From NCBI GenBank assembly GCA_002433335.1, contig DJHY01000232.1:1-17617 (forward strand): a stretch of 17,617 nucleotides of DNA, read 5' to 3'. Under the pieces are notes generated by a model. That model was not told the origin of the DNA. It worked only from the letters and a program-made list of their open reading frames with translations, and ran no database searches. Both the position numbers and the translations under genes were made by a program. Below, piece by piece: positions 5,788 to 14,063 of this stretch. Source of the DNA: Rhodospirillaceae bacterium UBA6608 (GTDB lineage: Bacteria > Pseudomonadota > Alphaproteobacteria > Rhodospirillales_A > Casp-alpha2). How positions within the stretch are numbered: the stretch's first letter is position 1; every line of letters starts with the position of its first letter.

Positions 5788-6663
5788 TTAATTCAGCAGG
5801 CCCGCGCCGACCATCGCGTCACGCACCTTGGCCTTATTGGCTTCGGAAATTTCGCAGATCGGCAGTCGTGCCTCGGCGGAACACTTGCCCAACAAGGACG
5901 CCGCATATTTCACCGGGCCCGGGCTTGTTTCACAGAACATCGCGTTGTGAACCGGCATCAGGCGATCCTGTAGTTCCATGACCTTGGCCATGTCCTGTTC
6001 GCGCCAGGCGCGCTGCATATCGGCGCACATTCGGGGTGCGATATTGGCCGTCACGGAGATACAGCCTTGACCGCCCGCGGCCAGGAACGGAACGGCAGTC
6101 CCGTCTTCACCCGACAACTGGCAGAAATCGGCGCCGATCGCGACCCGTGTATTGATCGGGCGCGCCAGATCCTGGGTCGCATCCTTAACGCCGACAATGT
6201 TCGGCAGCTTAGCCAAACGGGCCATGGTCTCGACGGTCATATCGACGACCGAGCGGCCCGGGATGTTGTAGATGATGACCGGCAGGCCGCCTTCGTCGTG
6301 GATCGCCTTGAAATGCTGATACAGGCCTTCCTGGGTCGGCTTGTTGTAATAAGGCGTGACGACCAAAGCCGCGGCGGCGCCGGCGGACTTGGCGTGCTTG
6401 GTCAGTTCGATCGCTTCTTTGGTCGAATTGGAGCCCGCGCCGGCGATGACCGGCACCCGGCCGTCAGCGACTTCGATGCACCATTCAGTAACCTGCATGT
6501 GCTCTTCGTGGCTTAGCGTCGGCGATTCACCCGTGGTGCCGCACGGAACCAATCCGTCGGAGCCTTCGGTGATCTGCCATTCGACAAAGCTTTTGAAGGC
6601 CGATTCGTCCAACGCTCCATCCTTGAAGGGGGTAATCAGCGCAGGGAATGAGCCCTTGAACAT
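5788..6663 (-). CDS. dapA: 4-hydroxy-tetrahydrodipicolinate synthase DapA
   Basis: A 291-residue TIM-barrel lyase that condenses pyruvate with aspartate semialdehyde, the first committed step to lysine and diaminopimelate for peptidoglycan. The Schiff-base lysine is K160 in VGVKDAT. Also present are T43/T44 in CGTTGES, Y106 in TPYYNKPT, and Y132 and R137 in IYNIPGR. Each is one position lower than the E. coli enzyme numbering, so the site is complete. The start [13 protein letters not shown] at 6663 matches the family, and GAGGA is 7 bases upstream. The frame is open much further upstream, but that part crosses the intergenic region and the start of slt and is not coding. It heads a minus-strand run with smpB and the molybdoenzyme. 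Confidence 0.97.
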   Translation of the reverse strand: MFKGSFPALITPFKDGALDESAFKSFVEWQITEGSDGLVPCGTTGESPTLSHEEHMQVTEWCIEVADGRVPVIAGAGSNSTKEAIELTKHAKSAGAAAALVVTPYYNKPTQEGLYQHFKAIHDEGGLPVIIYNIPGRSVVDMTVETMARLAKLPNIVGVKDATQDLARPINTRVAIGADFCQLSGEDGTAVPFLAAGGQGCISVTANIAPRMCADMQRAWREQDMAKVMELQDRLMPVHNAMFCETSPGPVKYAASLLGKCSAEARLPICEISEANKAKVRDAMVGAGLLN

Positions 6664-6706
6664 AGTTTGATCCTCGATCGAAAAAGACAGCTGTAAAAAC
6701 GTGCGG

Positions 6707-6735
6707 ACCATAGCCCCCGCCGGGCGCGGCGGCAA
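6707..6735 (-). promoter_or_regulatory. Candidate sigma70-type promoter of dapA
   Basis: Read on the minus strand, TTGCCG (6735-6730), 17 bases, then TATGGT (6712-6707). It would start a transcript with a leader of roughly 37 bases. Spacing is ideal and position sensible. An 8-base palindrome ACAGCTGT lies in the leader at 6687-6694. Confidence 0.42.
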
Positions 6736-6775
6736 GCACCGACGATGCTGCGCCGCAGTGCCACAATTGCGTAGC

Positions 6776-6804
6776 TTGTTGATCCCCCCGCGAAATCGTA
6801 TCAT
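6776..6804 (+). promoter_or_regulatory. Candidate sigma70-type promoter of the lytic transglycosylase gene
   Basis: TTGTTG at 6776-6781 and TATCAT at 6799-6804 with a 17-base spacer. The expected leader is about 27 bases, ending in the AAAAGG ribosome site. It lies back to back with the dapA promoter candidate. Confidence 0.4.
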
Positions 6805-6838
6805 CGCCTGCATGACGCGGCGGATTAAAAGGTAAACC

Positions 6839-8893
6839 ATGGTCGAGCCGCCAAGACGAGGAGGCCTTGCGCCATCGGCTGCGTTCCGGTGGATGTCGGC
6901 CTTTTGCCTTTGTTTCCTGCTGGCGTTGGCGGTGCCTGCCGTGCATGCGGCATCGAAACCAGCCCCCTCTTCGACCGCTTCTATTATCAAACCCCACGAC
7001 CTGTCCCTGATGACCAAGGCCTTCACGGCCATGGACCAGGGTAAGTGGACGACCGTCACGTCGATCGAAGCCAAGATCAAAGACCGCTTCGCACGCAAGC
7101 TGGTGCGCTGGGCGCGCTATACCTCTTGGTCTGGGCCGGCGGAATTCGACGAACTGGCGACCTTTATCTACGCCAACCCGCAATGGCCGCGCATCCGCCG
7201 GATCATCGCCAAGGCCGAAGCCAAATTGTCGGCCACCGGCACCGACGACGACGTTCTGGGCTGGTTCAAGGGACGGCAGCCGATCACGGCGCTGGGCAAG
7301 GCACGATACGCCGTGGCGCTGTTGAACCGGGGCAATAAGAACGACGACACCAGAGCAACCGCAATGCTGCGCGACGCCTGGATCAACGGCAACTTCTCCA
7401 GCGCCGACGAAAAGCATTTCATGGGCCTGCACTCCAAGCGGCTGCGCACGGCGGATCATATCGCCCGCCTCGACCGTCTGTTGTGGGAAGGCAAGTATTG
7501 GGCCGTGAAGCGCCACCTGTGGCGCGTACCCAAGGCATATCAGAAGCTCGGCCTGGCGCGGATTTCCCTGCGCCGACAATTGGGCAATGTCGATGCGCTG
7601 GTGGCGCAAGTGCCGCAGAACCTGCAACGCGATCCCGGCCTGATTTTCGAGCGCCTGCGCTGGCGGCGAAAGAAAGGGCTGGATTCCGCCATTGATCTGG
7701 CGCGGTTCCTGCCTGCTGACCTGCCCCATCCCGAATTGTGGTGGGAGGAACGCTCGACCCTGGTGCGCCGCGCCTTGCGCAAGGGCTTCATCACCGATGC
7801 CTATCGGATCGCCCGCAATCACGGGCTCAGCGAAGGTGCCGACTATGCCGAGGCCGAATGGCTGGCCGGATGGGTCGCCCTGCGCTTCCTGAACGAACCG
7901 AAAGTCGCCCTGCAGCACTTCCAGCGCATGTACGCGCGGGTTAACTATCCCATCTCCCTGTCGCGCGGCGCCTATTGGATCGCGCGCAGTTACGATGATT
8001 TGAAACAGCCGCAGCGCGCGGCCGAATGGTATGCGCAGGCAGCGTCCTCGCCGACCACCTATTACGGCCAGCTATCGATGGTCCGCGCCAACGCCGACGC
8101 CGTGTTGCGCCTGCCGCCCGATCCGGCGCCCGAGCCTGATTTAGCAGATCAGTTCCGTAATCATGAGCTGACCCGCGCCTTTCGCGTCCTGGCTGCCGCC
8201 GGGGCCGATAACCTGCTGCGCTCGGTTCTGGATACCTTGCTGGAACGTGCCGACGAACATCCCGGCTGGCGCGTGATGACCGCCGATCTGGCGGCCCAGG
8301 TCGAACGCCGCGATTTGGCCGTGCGCGTCGCCAAGCAATCCTTGCGTGATGGGCGGATGATGCCCACCCATGGCTACCCGCAGATCGCGTTGCCCCGCCT
8401 TCCCTCGGAATGGAATCTGCAACCGGTCGAGGCCGCCCTTGTCCTGGGCATGATCCGCCAGGAAAGCGCGTTTCGCATCAATGCAGTCAGCCGCGCCAGC
8501 GCCCAAGGACTGATGCAATTGATGCCTGCCACGGCCAAGGTCGTAGCCAAGCGCCAAGGCCTTCGGTTCTCCAAAACCAAGCTGGTTACGGACATCAAGT
8601 ACAACCTGACCCTGGGGCAAACCTATCTGGCCGGGTTGCTGACGGAATTCGACGGCTCCTACGTGCTGTCGATCGCCGGATACAACGCCGGCCCCCACCG
8701 CGTGCGCCGCTGGCTGAAGGAATTCGGCGATCCCCGCCAGAAAGAAATCGACGTGATTGATTGGGTCGAAATGATCCCCTTCGACGAAACCCGCAACTAT
8801 GTTCAGCGGGTCATGGAGAACCTCCATGTCTATCGGTCGCGCTTGTCGGATACGCTCATCGCCTTCGCCCCGCACGCCGATTTGCTGCGCTGA
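6839..8893 (+). CDS. slt: Soluble lytic murein transglycosylase (Slt70 type)
   Basis: A 684-residue periplasmic enzyme that cleaves MurNAc-GlcNAc bonds with 1,6-anhydro ring formation. A signal peptide covers residues 1-37, ending VPAVHA. Residues about 50-500 are the alpha-helical superhelical U and L domains. The C-terminal SLT domain (about 525-660) has catalytic E542 in GMIRQESAF, then [41 protein letters not shown] and [26 protein letters not shown]. The ATG at 6839 has AAAGG about 7 bases upstream; an internal ATG at codon 19 would give a shorter, more standard n-region. It diverges from dapA, which supplies the precursor of the same wall. Confidence 0.95.
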   Translation: MVEPPRRGGLAPSAAFRWMSAFCLCFLLALAVPAVHAASKPAPSSTASIIKPHDLSLMTKAFTAMDQGKWTTVTSIEAKIKDRFARKLVRWARYTSWSGPAEFDELATFIYANPQWPRIRRIIAKAEAKLSATGTDDDVLGWFKGRQPITALGKARYAVALLNRGNKNDDTRATAMLRDAWINGNFSSADEKHFMGLHSKRLRTADHIARLDRLLWEGKYWAVKRHLWRVPKAYQKLGLARISLRRQLGNVDALVAQVPQNLQRDPGLIFERLRWRRKKGLDSAIDLARFLPADLPHPELWWEERSTLVRRALRKGFITDAYRIARNHGLSEGADYAEAEWLAGWVALRFLNEPKVALQHFQRMYARVNYPISLSRGAYWIARSYDDLKQPQRAAEWYAQAASSPTTYYGQLSMVRANADAVLRLPPDPAPEPDLADQFRNHELTRAFRVLAAAGADNLLRSVLDTLLERADEHPGWRVMTADLAAQVERRDLAVRVAKQSLRDGRMMPTHGYPQIALPRLPSEWNLQPVEAALVLGMIRQESAFRINAVSRASAQGLMQLMPATAKVVAKRQGLRFSKTKLVTDIKYNLTLGQTYLAGLLTEFDGSYVLSIAGYNAGPHRVRRWLKEFGDPRQKEIDVIDWVEMIPFDETRNYVQRVMENLHVYRSRLSDTLIAFAPHADLLR

Positions 8894-8894
8894 T

Positions 8895-8918
8895 CCGGCC
8901 CTGTCCCCGGCCCTGTCC
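8895..8918. repeat. Two tandem copies of a 12-base unit after slt
   Basis: CCGGCCCTGTCC occurs twice head to tail, directly after the slt stop codon. It is in a C-rich stretch that runs to about 8995 and holds no recognisable gene or terminator. It is probably a simple duplication. Confidence 0.7.
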
Positions 8919-9048
8919 GTCGTTCGTCTCTTTCATCAGACCGTGCCCCCCGCGCCCGTCCGCATCGCTTGACCCCGCCCGCGCCACCCGCCCATAACGG
9001 CGATGCGCCGGGTAAGGAGAAGCGAACGATCACGGAAGGATCACCGCC

Positions 9049-9738
9049 ATGCCGAATGAACAACTGACCGATATCGGGGCCTGCGTTTTCGACGCCTACG
9101 GCACCCTGTTCGACGTCGCCGCCGCCGCCGCCCATTGCAAGGACGACCTGGGCGATAAGATGGCGCCCCTGGCCGCCATGTGGCGCGACAAGCAACTCGC
9201 CTATACCTGGCTGCGCTCCCTGATGGGGGAATACACCGATTTTTGGCGCATCACCCAGGATGGGCTGGATTATTCCCTGGCCACTCTGGGCATTGATGGC
9301 GATGGCGCCTTGCGGCAGAAGCTTCTGGACCTGTATTTCAAGCTCGATGCCTATGGCGAGGTTCCCCAAGTGCTCGGGGCCCTGAAAGCCGCCGGGCTGA
9401 AGACGGCGATCCTGTCCAACGGATCGCCCGATATGCTCGATGGTGCCGTCGGCAACGCCGGGATCAGCGAAATGCTGGATGACGTCATTTCCGTCCACGA
9501 CATCGGCATCTACAAGCCGCAGCCCAGTGTTTACCAGATGGCGGTCGATCGACTGGGCGTGCCCGCCGAACGCATCTGTTTCATGTCATCCAACGGCTGG
9601 GACGCTCACGGGGCCGCGACCTTCGGGTTCAACGTGGTCTGGGTCAATCGCTTCAAGCAGCCGCAAGAACGCCTGCCCGGAAAGATCGTGACCCAGATCG
9701 ACGATCTGTCGGCACTTCCCGCGCTGCTTGGTCTCTGA
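9049..9738 (+). CDS. L-2-haloacid dehalogenase, type II (HAD superfamily)
   Basis: A 229-residue cytosolic hydrolase converting L-2-haloacids to D-2-hydroxyacids. The catalytic set known from L-DEX YL of Pseudomonas is present at a constant offset of five: D15 nucleophile and T19 in FDAYGTLFD, R46 in MWRDKQ, S123 in ILSNGSP, K156 and Y162 in YKPQPSVY, and S180, N182 and D185 in SSNGWDAHG. The helical cap (about 20-100) includes LAYTWLRSLM. R46 is the halide and carboxylate-binding residue that separates true dehalogenases from phosphatases in the superfamily, so activity is likely. GGAAGGA lies about 8 bases before the ATG. It precedes the dehydratase gene on the same strand by 114 bases. Confidence 0.93.
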   Translation: MPNEQLTDIGACVFDAYGTLFDVAAAAAHCKDDLGDKMAPLAAMWRDKQLAYTWLRSLMGEYTDFWRITQDGLDYSLATLGIDGDGALRQKLLDLYFKLDAYGEVPQVLGALKAAGLKTAILSNGSPDMLDGAVGNAGISEMLDDVISVHDIGIYKPQPSVYQMAVDRLGVPAERICFMSSNGWDAHGAATFGFNVVWVNRFKQPQERLPGKIVTQIDDLSALPALLGL

Positions 9739-9852
9739 CCGCCACACAGGGGCTTGTGCCCGACGCAGGCTTGGATATTCTGACATCGTCATTTCGCCCT
9801 TACCGATCAGGCAGGGCCATTCCGCACGACCAATCATCCAAGGAACCGATCG

Positions 9853-10857
9853 ATGCCGTCCTCGCCTGCGTCCGAAGTGCTGACCTTTGCCGATATAGAA
9901 GCCGCCGCCCAGGTATTGAAAGGCGTCGCCGTCGTCACTCCCGTACTGGAAAGCCCGTTGCTGAACCAAGCTCTGGGTTTCCGCCTGCGGGTCAAGGCCG
10001 AGCCGTTGCAGATCACCGGCTCGTTCAAGTTCCGGGGCGCCTATAACGCCATTTCCCGCATCCCCGAGGCCGAACGCGCCGCCGGGGTCGTTGCCTATTC
10101 TTCCGGAAATCATGCCCAGGGCGTCGCGGCGGCAGCCAACATGCTGGGCCTGCCGGCGGTGATTCTGATGCCCAAGGATGCCCCCAAGACCAAGGTCGAA
10201 CTGACCCGCGCCTGGGGCGCCGAAGTCGCGACCTTCGACCGCTTCACCGAAAGCCGCGAGGAAATGGGCCTGAAGCTGCAGAAAGAACGCGGCGCCACGT
10301 TGATCAAACCCTATGACGCACCGCTGATCATGGCTGGGCAAGGCACCCTGGCGGCGGAAGCCATCCGTAAGTGCCAGGACGACGGCTGGTCCCCCGATAT
10401 CTTCATCAGCCCCGCCGGCGGCGGCGGCTTGATCGCCGGATGTTCGACGGCGGTGCGCCACCTGTCGTCGACGACCGAAGTCTATTCGTCCGAGCCCGCC
10501 GGGTTCGACGATACCGCGCGCTCCCTGAAAGCTGGCGAACGCCTGTCCAATGATCCCGAAGCCCGGTCGATTTGCGATGCGCTTTTGGCCCCGGAACCGG
10601 GCGAGCTCACGTTTCAGGTCAATTCGGAGCGCCTGACCGGCGGCCTTTGCGTGACCGACGACGAAGCAATGACCGCCATGGCCGTCGCCTTCAAGTATCT
10701 GAAGCTGGTCGTTGAACCGGGTGGAGCCGTGGCCCTGGCCGCCGCGATCACCGGCAAGGTCGATTGCAAGGGCAAGAACGTGCTGGTCGTCTGCTCCGGC
10801 GGTAATGCCGACCCGGACGTCTACGCCGAGGCCCTGAAGCGGCCATTGGCGATTTAA
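9853..10857 (+). CDS. PLP-dependent threonine/serine dehydratase without ACT domain
   Basis: A 334-residue fold-type II PLP enzyme. K59 in ITGSFKFRGAYN forms the Schiff base, SSGNHAQG (83-90) binds the substrate carboxylate, GGGGLIAG (189-196) holds the phosphate, and CSGGN near the C-terminus contacts the pyridine nitrogen. The protein ends right after the catalytic domain, so it lacks the C-terminal ACT-like regulatory domain of biosynthetic IlvA. That matches catabolic threonine/serine dehydratases, serine racemase or threo-3-hydroxyaspartate dehydratase; the sequence alone does not decide. AAGGAA at 9840-9845 is 7 bases before the ATG. An intrinsic terminator ends the gene. Linking it to the dehalogenase by position is possible but there is no shared pathway evident. 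Confidence 0.9.
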   Translation: MPSSPASEVLTFADIEAAAQVLKGVAVVTPVLESPLLNQALGFRLRVKAEPLQITGSFKFRGAYNAISRIPEAERAAGVVAYSSGNHAQGVAAAANMLGLPAVILMPKDAPKTKVELTRAWGAEVATFDRFTESREEMGLKLQKERGATLIKPYDAPLIMAGQGTLAAEAIRKCQDDGWSPDIFISPAGGGGLIAGCSTAVRHLSSTTEVYSSEPAGFDDTARSLKAGERLSNDPEARSICDALLAPEPGELTFQVNSERLTGGLCVTDDEAMTAMAVAFKYLKLVVEPGGAVALAAAITGKVDCKGKNVLVVCSGGNADPDVYAEALKRPLAI

Positions 10858-10874
10858 CCCAATTTGCCAAAAGC

Positions 10875-10899
10875 AAAGGGGCCGCAAGGCCCCTTTTTT
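10875..10899 (+). terminator. Rho-independent terminator of the dehydratase gene
   Basis: AAAGGGGCC, loop GCAA, GGCCCCTTT, then a run of six T (10894-10899). Nine pairs with a tight tetraloop 18 bases after the stop codon. The minus strand also reads stem then TTTGCTTTT, so it probably also stops bactofilin transcripts arriving from the other side. Confidence 0.93.
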
Positions 10900-10919
10900 A
10901 TGACTGCTCGGCTAAGTGA

Positions 10920-11405
10920 TTACTCAGCAGGCGCCGGCGTCGGCTTGCCCGGCGGCGTGGCGGGCGGTTTTCCGGAAGCCGGGGTCGTCGCCGAGGAAAT
11001 CGCCTGTTTCAGCGCATCGACGTCTTTCTTTTCAACCAAACGCTTGCAGTGCCCTTCCAGGAAGGCCCCGTTCTCGATGGCTAGGTCTTCGTGCAGAATA
11101 TCGCCGATCACCCGGGCTGAACGCGCCAAGGTCACGGAGCGCGCCTTGATCTGGCCGTTGATCGTGCCGTGGACCTGAACGCGGTCGGCGACGATCTCGC
11201 CCTTGATGTTGGCCGTTTCGCCGACCAACAGGCTCTTGGTGCGGATATCGCCGTCAATGGTGCCGTCGATCTGGATTTCGCCTTCGGAGCTCAGATCGCC
11301 GATGATCCGAAGATCGGCCGAAATAATCGAGGGCCCGGCGGCTTTCGTCGCGGGTTGCTGGCCGTTAGTGGGCTTGCTCGAACCCTTACTTGTCCTTGAA
11401 AACAT
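10920..11405 (-). CDS. Bactofilin (BacA/CcmA family, DUF583)
   Basis: A 161-residue polymer-forming cytoskeletal protein. Residues about 26-125 form the right-handed beta helix with its rung pattern: SADLRIIGDLSSEGEIQIDG, TIDGDIRTKSLLVGE, IKGEIVADRVQVHGTINGQI, RSVTLARSARVIGDILHEDLAIENGAFLEGHCKR. Short flexible tails flank it: Gly/Ser/Lys-rich at the N-terminus, proline/alanine-rich at the C-terminus (145-161). Bactofilins form nucleotide-free filaments at the inner membrane and place wall enzymes. The ATG at 11405 lies inside the end of the M23 gene with a 20-base overlap, and an AGG box is 5 bases upstream, so the two are translationally linked. Confidence 0.96.
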   Translation of the reverse strand: MFSRTSKGSSKPTNGQQPATKAAGPSIISADLRIIGDLSSEGEIQIDGTIDGDIRTKSLLVGETANIKGEIVADRVQVHGTINGQIKARSVTLARSARVIGDILHEDLAIENGAFLEGHCKRLVEKKDVDALKQAISSATTPASGKPPATPPGKPTPAPAE

Positions 11406-12711
11406 ACTTACCTGCCCTGATGAACTTGAGCGGGTTCAACGGCTTGTTGTTGAACACCACCTCATAGTGGAGGTGCGGCCCGGTGCTTCTGCCCGTGCTT
11501 CCCAGCAGACCGACCTTTTCATGGAACTTCACTTCCTGCCCGACCTTGACCAACACCTTGCTGAGATGAGCAAAGCGGGTTTTCAGGCCGAAGCCGTGAT
11601 CGATTTCGATCATCCGGCCATAGCGTCCTTTCCAACCGGCGTGGGTCACCTTACCCGCAGCCGTCGAATAGACCGGCGATTTCATGGGACCACCCAGGTC
11701 GACGCCGTAATGGGCGGACCAACGGTTGGTCATCGGGTCTTTCCGCTTACCGAAGCTGGACGTGATGTAATAATTGGTCAGCGGCGCAGCCAACGGCATG
11801 CGGCTCATGGATTCCTGCAGCGTCTCCAGACGGTTCAGGTTGCGATCCAGGTTGGCCAATTCCAGCTTCAGGTCACCCGCCGGCTGGCTGTCGGCCTCGA
11901 CCGGAATATAGGGGCCGCCGACACCGGCCTTTTCGCCTTCGGTATCACCCATCAGGTGATCAGGCTCCATCCCGGCCAGTTCGATGATCTTTTCCAAACC
12001 GGCGATCTGGTCGGCCGTGCGCTCGTTCATGCGCTGCACGACTTCGCCTTCGGTCTCCTGCAGTTCCTTCAAGCGCGAGGTCAGCTCTTCGACCCGATTA
12101 CGCATGCGCGACGAGTCGTTCTGCGCCTTGTTGCGCTCGGTCATGATCAGGTGCAGGTCGCTTTCGACCGCGTTCAGGTTGTCTTTCAGCGCAAAGTTGC
12201 GGCTGGACAGGCTGGGCATCTCGTTTTCGAGCGTCGCCAACTGTTCCTTCAAACGCTCGCGCGCACTGATCACCTGCTGGCGCTCGGCATTGGTCAGCTC
12301 GAGGCGCCGCGAGACCGAACTCAAATTCCGTTGCAGGGCGGCGTTCTTCTCGACCAGCCCCAACATCAGGGAATGATTTTCTTCCAGGTCCTTGGTGATG
12401 GCGGCGAACTTGCGCTGATATTCAGCGACCTCGTTCAGCAGGGAGCGGTATGCAAGCCGCGCGCCCGCGATCTCGTCGTCCTTGGCCTGAAGGATCTGAT
12501 CGTGCATCAGGAAGCTGACGGAGGTGAAAGAGCTCCAGCACAGGGCAGCGGCGAACACGCCGGAGACAACGATCTGAAAAGGCTGGGAAATTTTGAAATA
12601 CGACACCTTGCCTTCGGTGCGCATAACCAACTGACGTTCCGGGAAAACGCGATCGACGAGCGCACGAAAACGCTCGGCTTTGCTGACTTCAAAGACTCCC
12701 CGTCTGGTCAT
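11386..12711 (-). CDS. Membrane-anchored M23 (LytM-type) peptidase with long coiled coil
   Basis: A 441-residue envelope protein. Residues 1-43 are cytosolic, followed by a membrane segment (about 44-69), a long coiled coil (about 75-245) in the periplasm, a linker, and the M23 domain (about 305-432). Zinc ligands are H334 and D338 in SAHYGVDLGG and H415 in GPHLHYEV, with H382 (FAHLS) and H413 as catalytic partners, so it is probably an active endopeptidase on peptidoglycan cross-links and not a degenerate activator like EnvC. The overlap with bactofilin recalls the Csd1-CcmA arrangement of Helicobacter and similar pairs in alphaproteobacteria. AAGGA lies about 10 bases before the ATG. The short cytosolic N-terminus would be free to touch the bactofilin filament. 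Confidence 0.94.
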   Translation of the reverse strand: MTRRGVFEVSKAERFRALVDRVFPERQLVMRTEGKVSYFKISQPFQIVVSGVFAAALCWSSFTSVSFLMHDQILQAKDDEIAGARLAYRSLLNEVAEYQRKFAAITKDLEENHSLMLGLVEKNAALQRNLSSVSRRLELTNAERQQVISARERLKEQLATLENEMPSLSSRNFALKDNLNAVESDLHLIMTERNKAQNDSSRMRNRVEELTSRLKELQETEGEVVQRMNERTADQIAGLEKIIELAGMEPDHLMGDTEGEKAGVGGPYIPVEADSQPAGDLKLELANLDRNLNRLETLQESMSRMPLAAPLTNYYITSSFGKRKDPMTNRWSAHYGVDLGGPMKSPVYSTAAGKVTHAGWKGRYGRMIEIDHGFGLKTRFAHLSKVLVKVGQEVKFHEKVGLLGSTGRSTGPHLHYEVVFNNKPLNPLKFIRAGKYVFKDK

Positions 12712-13032
12712 TCCCCCGCTTTCCTTCCCTCTTTCGGTCGTCGTTACCGCCCCGTTCCGTGCCTATCGGCGGTTTGGCTTGGACGCCTTCGCCGGTTGGC
12801 AATCTTGCTTTTTAGGGCCGTTTCCGGCCCGCCGCTGGATCCGGAATGGTACTTTCCCGTCCGAAGGTATAGGTAAGGGGATAGCCGTTCAAGTATCCAT
12901 TTCCCACCAAAATCCTGCATGCTTGAACGACATCTCCATTTCAACGGCTTGCCCTTGATCTGCATACATAAATAGGCACTCACCACCCTGCCTCGACCCA
13001 GGAGAAGTTCTCTGTCTAATCCGTCCTCCCCC
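12712..13032. other. Divergent intergenic region between the M23 gene and pgpA
   Basis: About 320 bases with no convincing gene; open frames here on both strands lack ribosome sites and family features. It holds a perfect hairpin GGGCCG-TTTC-CGGCCC (12815-12830; GAAA loop when read on the minus strand, in the M23 leader), a candidate minus-strand promoter, and an AGGAG box at 13000-13004 near the pgpA start. Confidence 0.6.
12864..12892 (-). promoter_or_regulatory. Candidate promoter for the M23-bactofilin operon
   Basis: On the minus strand TTGAAC (12892-12887) and TACCTT (12869-12864) are 17 bases apart. This would leave a leader of roughly 145 bases that includes the GAAA-loop hairpin at 12815-12830. 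The -10 match is poor, so this is tentative. Confidence 0.25.
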
Positions 13033-13518
13033 ATGCCGGTTCGCCCGCCCGCCGGGTCCTTGGAAATGCTGCTTGCCACCTGGTTGTATTGCGGTCTTTC
13101 GCCCAAGGCGCCGGGAACCGTCGGCTCGCTCGGCGCCCTGCCGTTCGCCTGGGCCATCCTGCATTTCGGCGGCTGGCCTTGGCTGGCGGCGGTGGCAGTT
13201 GCGGTGACAATCATCGGAACCTGGGCGACAGCGGTTGTTTTGCGCCGGACCGAGGTCAAGGACCCGGGCTTCATTGTGATAGATGAGGTCGCCGGGCAAT
13301 GGATCGCCCTTCTGCCCGCCGGGTTGGACCCTGTTCTATTCGCCTGCGGCTTCGTCGCCTTTCGCCTGTTCGATATCCTGAAGCCCTGGCCGGTCAGCTG
13401 GGCGGACCGGCGCGTCGCCGGGGCCTGGGGCGTGATGCTGGACGATCTGTTGGCCGGGGCCTATGCGGCGGCGACGGTCTATGGCATAGGCTACGTTCTG
13501 GCCCAAATGTCGGCCTAA
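13033..13518 (+). CDS. pgpA: Phosphatidylglycerophosphatase A
   Basis: A 161-residue inner-membrane phosphatase that makes phosphatidylglycerol from its phosphate. The family motifs are GLSPKAPGTVGSLGALP (about 21-37), KDPGFIVIDEVAGQWI (about 76-91) with the acidic catalytic residues, and FRLFDILKPWPVSWADR followed by GVMLDDLLAGAYA. Hydrophobic helices lie at about 38-66, 90-115 and 140-158. The ATG at 13033 has no ribosome site at a useful distance: the good AGGAG (13000-13004) is 28 bases away but exactly 7 bases before an in-frame CTG at 13012, which would add seven residues. An ATG at 13066 is a further option. cinA begins 15 bases after the stop, so the two form an operon. Confidence 0.94.
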   Translation: MPVRPPAGSLEMLLATWLYCGLSPKAPGTVGSLGALPFAWAILHFGGWPWLAAVAVAVTIIGTWATAVVLRRTEVKDPGFIVIDEVAGQWIALLPAGLDPVLFACGFVAFRLFDILKPWPVSWADRRVAGAWGVMLDDLLAGAYAAATVYGIGYVLAQMSA

Positions 13519-13533
13519 CGCGAGGAAGCCCCC

Positions 13534-14022
13534 ATGCTAGACAACGAAATCGTCACCCTGGCCCGCCTAGTGGTCGAAACCTATGCCCAACGGGGCCTGA
13601 CCCTCGCCACGGCGGAAAGTTGCACCGGGGGCCTGATCGCCGGGTCGTTGACGGAAATCGCCGGGTCCTCTGCCGTGGTTGACCGCGGCTTCGTAACCTA
13701 TTCGAACCAAGCCAAGCAGGACCTCTTGGGCGTTCCGGCGGCGACCCTGGCCGCCCATGGCGCGGTCAGCGAGCAAACGGCGCGGGCCATGGTTTCGGGC
13801 GCCCTCGCCCATGCCCCGGTGGATTGCGCGGTGGCGGTGACCGGGATCGCCGGCCCCGGGGGCGGATCGGCGGAAAAGCCGGTCGGCCTCGTCCATTTCG
13901 GCGCGGCCCGCCGCGATGGCGAAATTCGCACCGAACACCATGTTTTCCCGGGCGACCGCTCGGCCGTTCGCCGCGCGACGGTTCTGCATGCTTTGGGAAT
14001 GTTGTTGGATATCGGCGGTTGA
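13534..14022 (+). CDS. cinA: CinA C-terminal domain protein (PncC-type nicotinamide-nucleotide amidase)
   Basis: A 162-residue stand-alone CinA C-terminal domain. The landmarks are TAESCTGGLIAGSLTEIAGSS (about 26-46), RGFVTYSNQAKQDLLGVP, H-G-A-V-S-E-Q-T-A-R-A-M and VAVTGIAGPGGGSAEKPVGLVHFG. Proteins of this form deamidate nicotinamide mononucleotide to the acid form, recycling NMN produced by NAD-dependent DNA ligase. The N-terminal MoaB-like ADP-ribose pyrophosphatase half of full CinA is absent, as in many proteobacteria. GAGGAA at 13522-13527 is 6 bases before the ATG. The gene shares a transcript with pgpA, a pairing common in alphaproteobacteria. Confidence 0.95.
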   Translation: MLDNEIVTLARLVVETYAQRGLTLATAESCTGGLIAGSLTEIAGSSAVVDRGFVTYSNQAKQDLLGVPAATLAAHGAVSEQTARAMVSGALAHAPVDCAVAVTGIAGPGGGSAEKPVGLVHFGAARRDGEIRTEHHVFPGDRSAVRRATVLHALGMLLDIGG

Positions 14023-14063
14023 CGCCGTCCCTCAACGAACCCATATGAGGAAAACCGGCTTCG

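Noticed and set aside
4981..5973. 330-codon plus-strand open frame across the molybdoenzyme, smpB and dapA
   Set aside because: It is antisense to three well-supported genes and arises from high-GC third-position bias.
6664..7098. N-terminal extension of dapA into the slt region
   Set aside because: It crosses the divergent promoter gap and the slt start; DapA has its canonical start and ribosome site at 6663.
6527..7918. 463-codon minus-strand open frame
   Set aside because: Antisense to slt and overlapping the dapA start; composition is that of a shadow frame.
9586..10887. 433-codon minus-strand open frame
   Set aside because: Antisense to the dehydratase, which carries all catalytic motifs.
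11203..12876. 557-codon plus-strand open frame
   Set aside because: The longest shadow in the window, but it lies opposite the M23 peptidase and bactofilin with complete motifs; no recognisable domain of its own.
12744..13299. Minus-strand open frames upstream of the M23 gene
   Set aside because: They run antisense into pgpA, have no ribosome site and show low-complexity Arg/Gly/Pro content.
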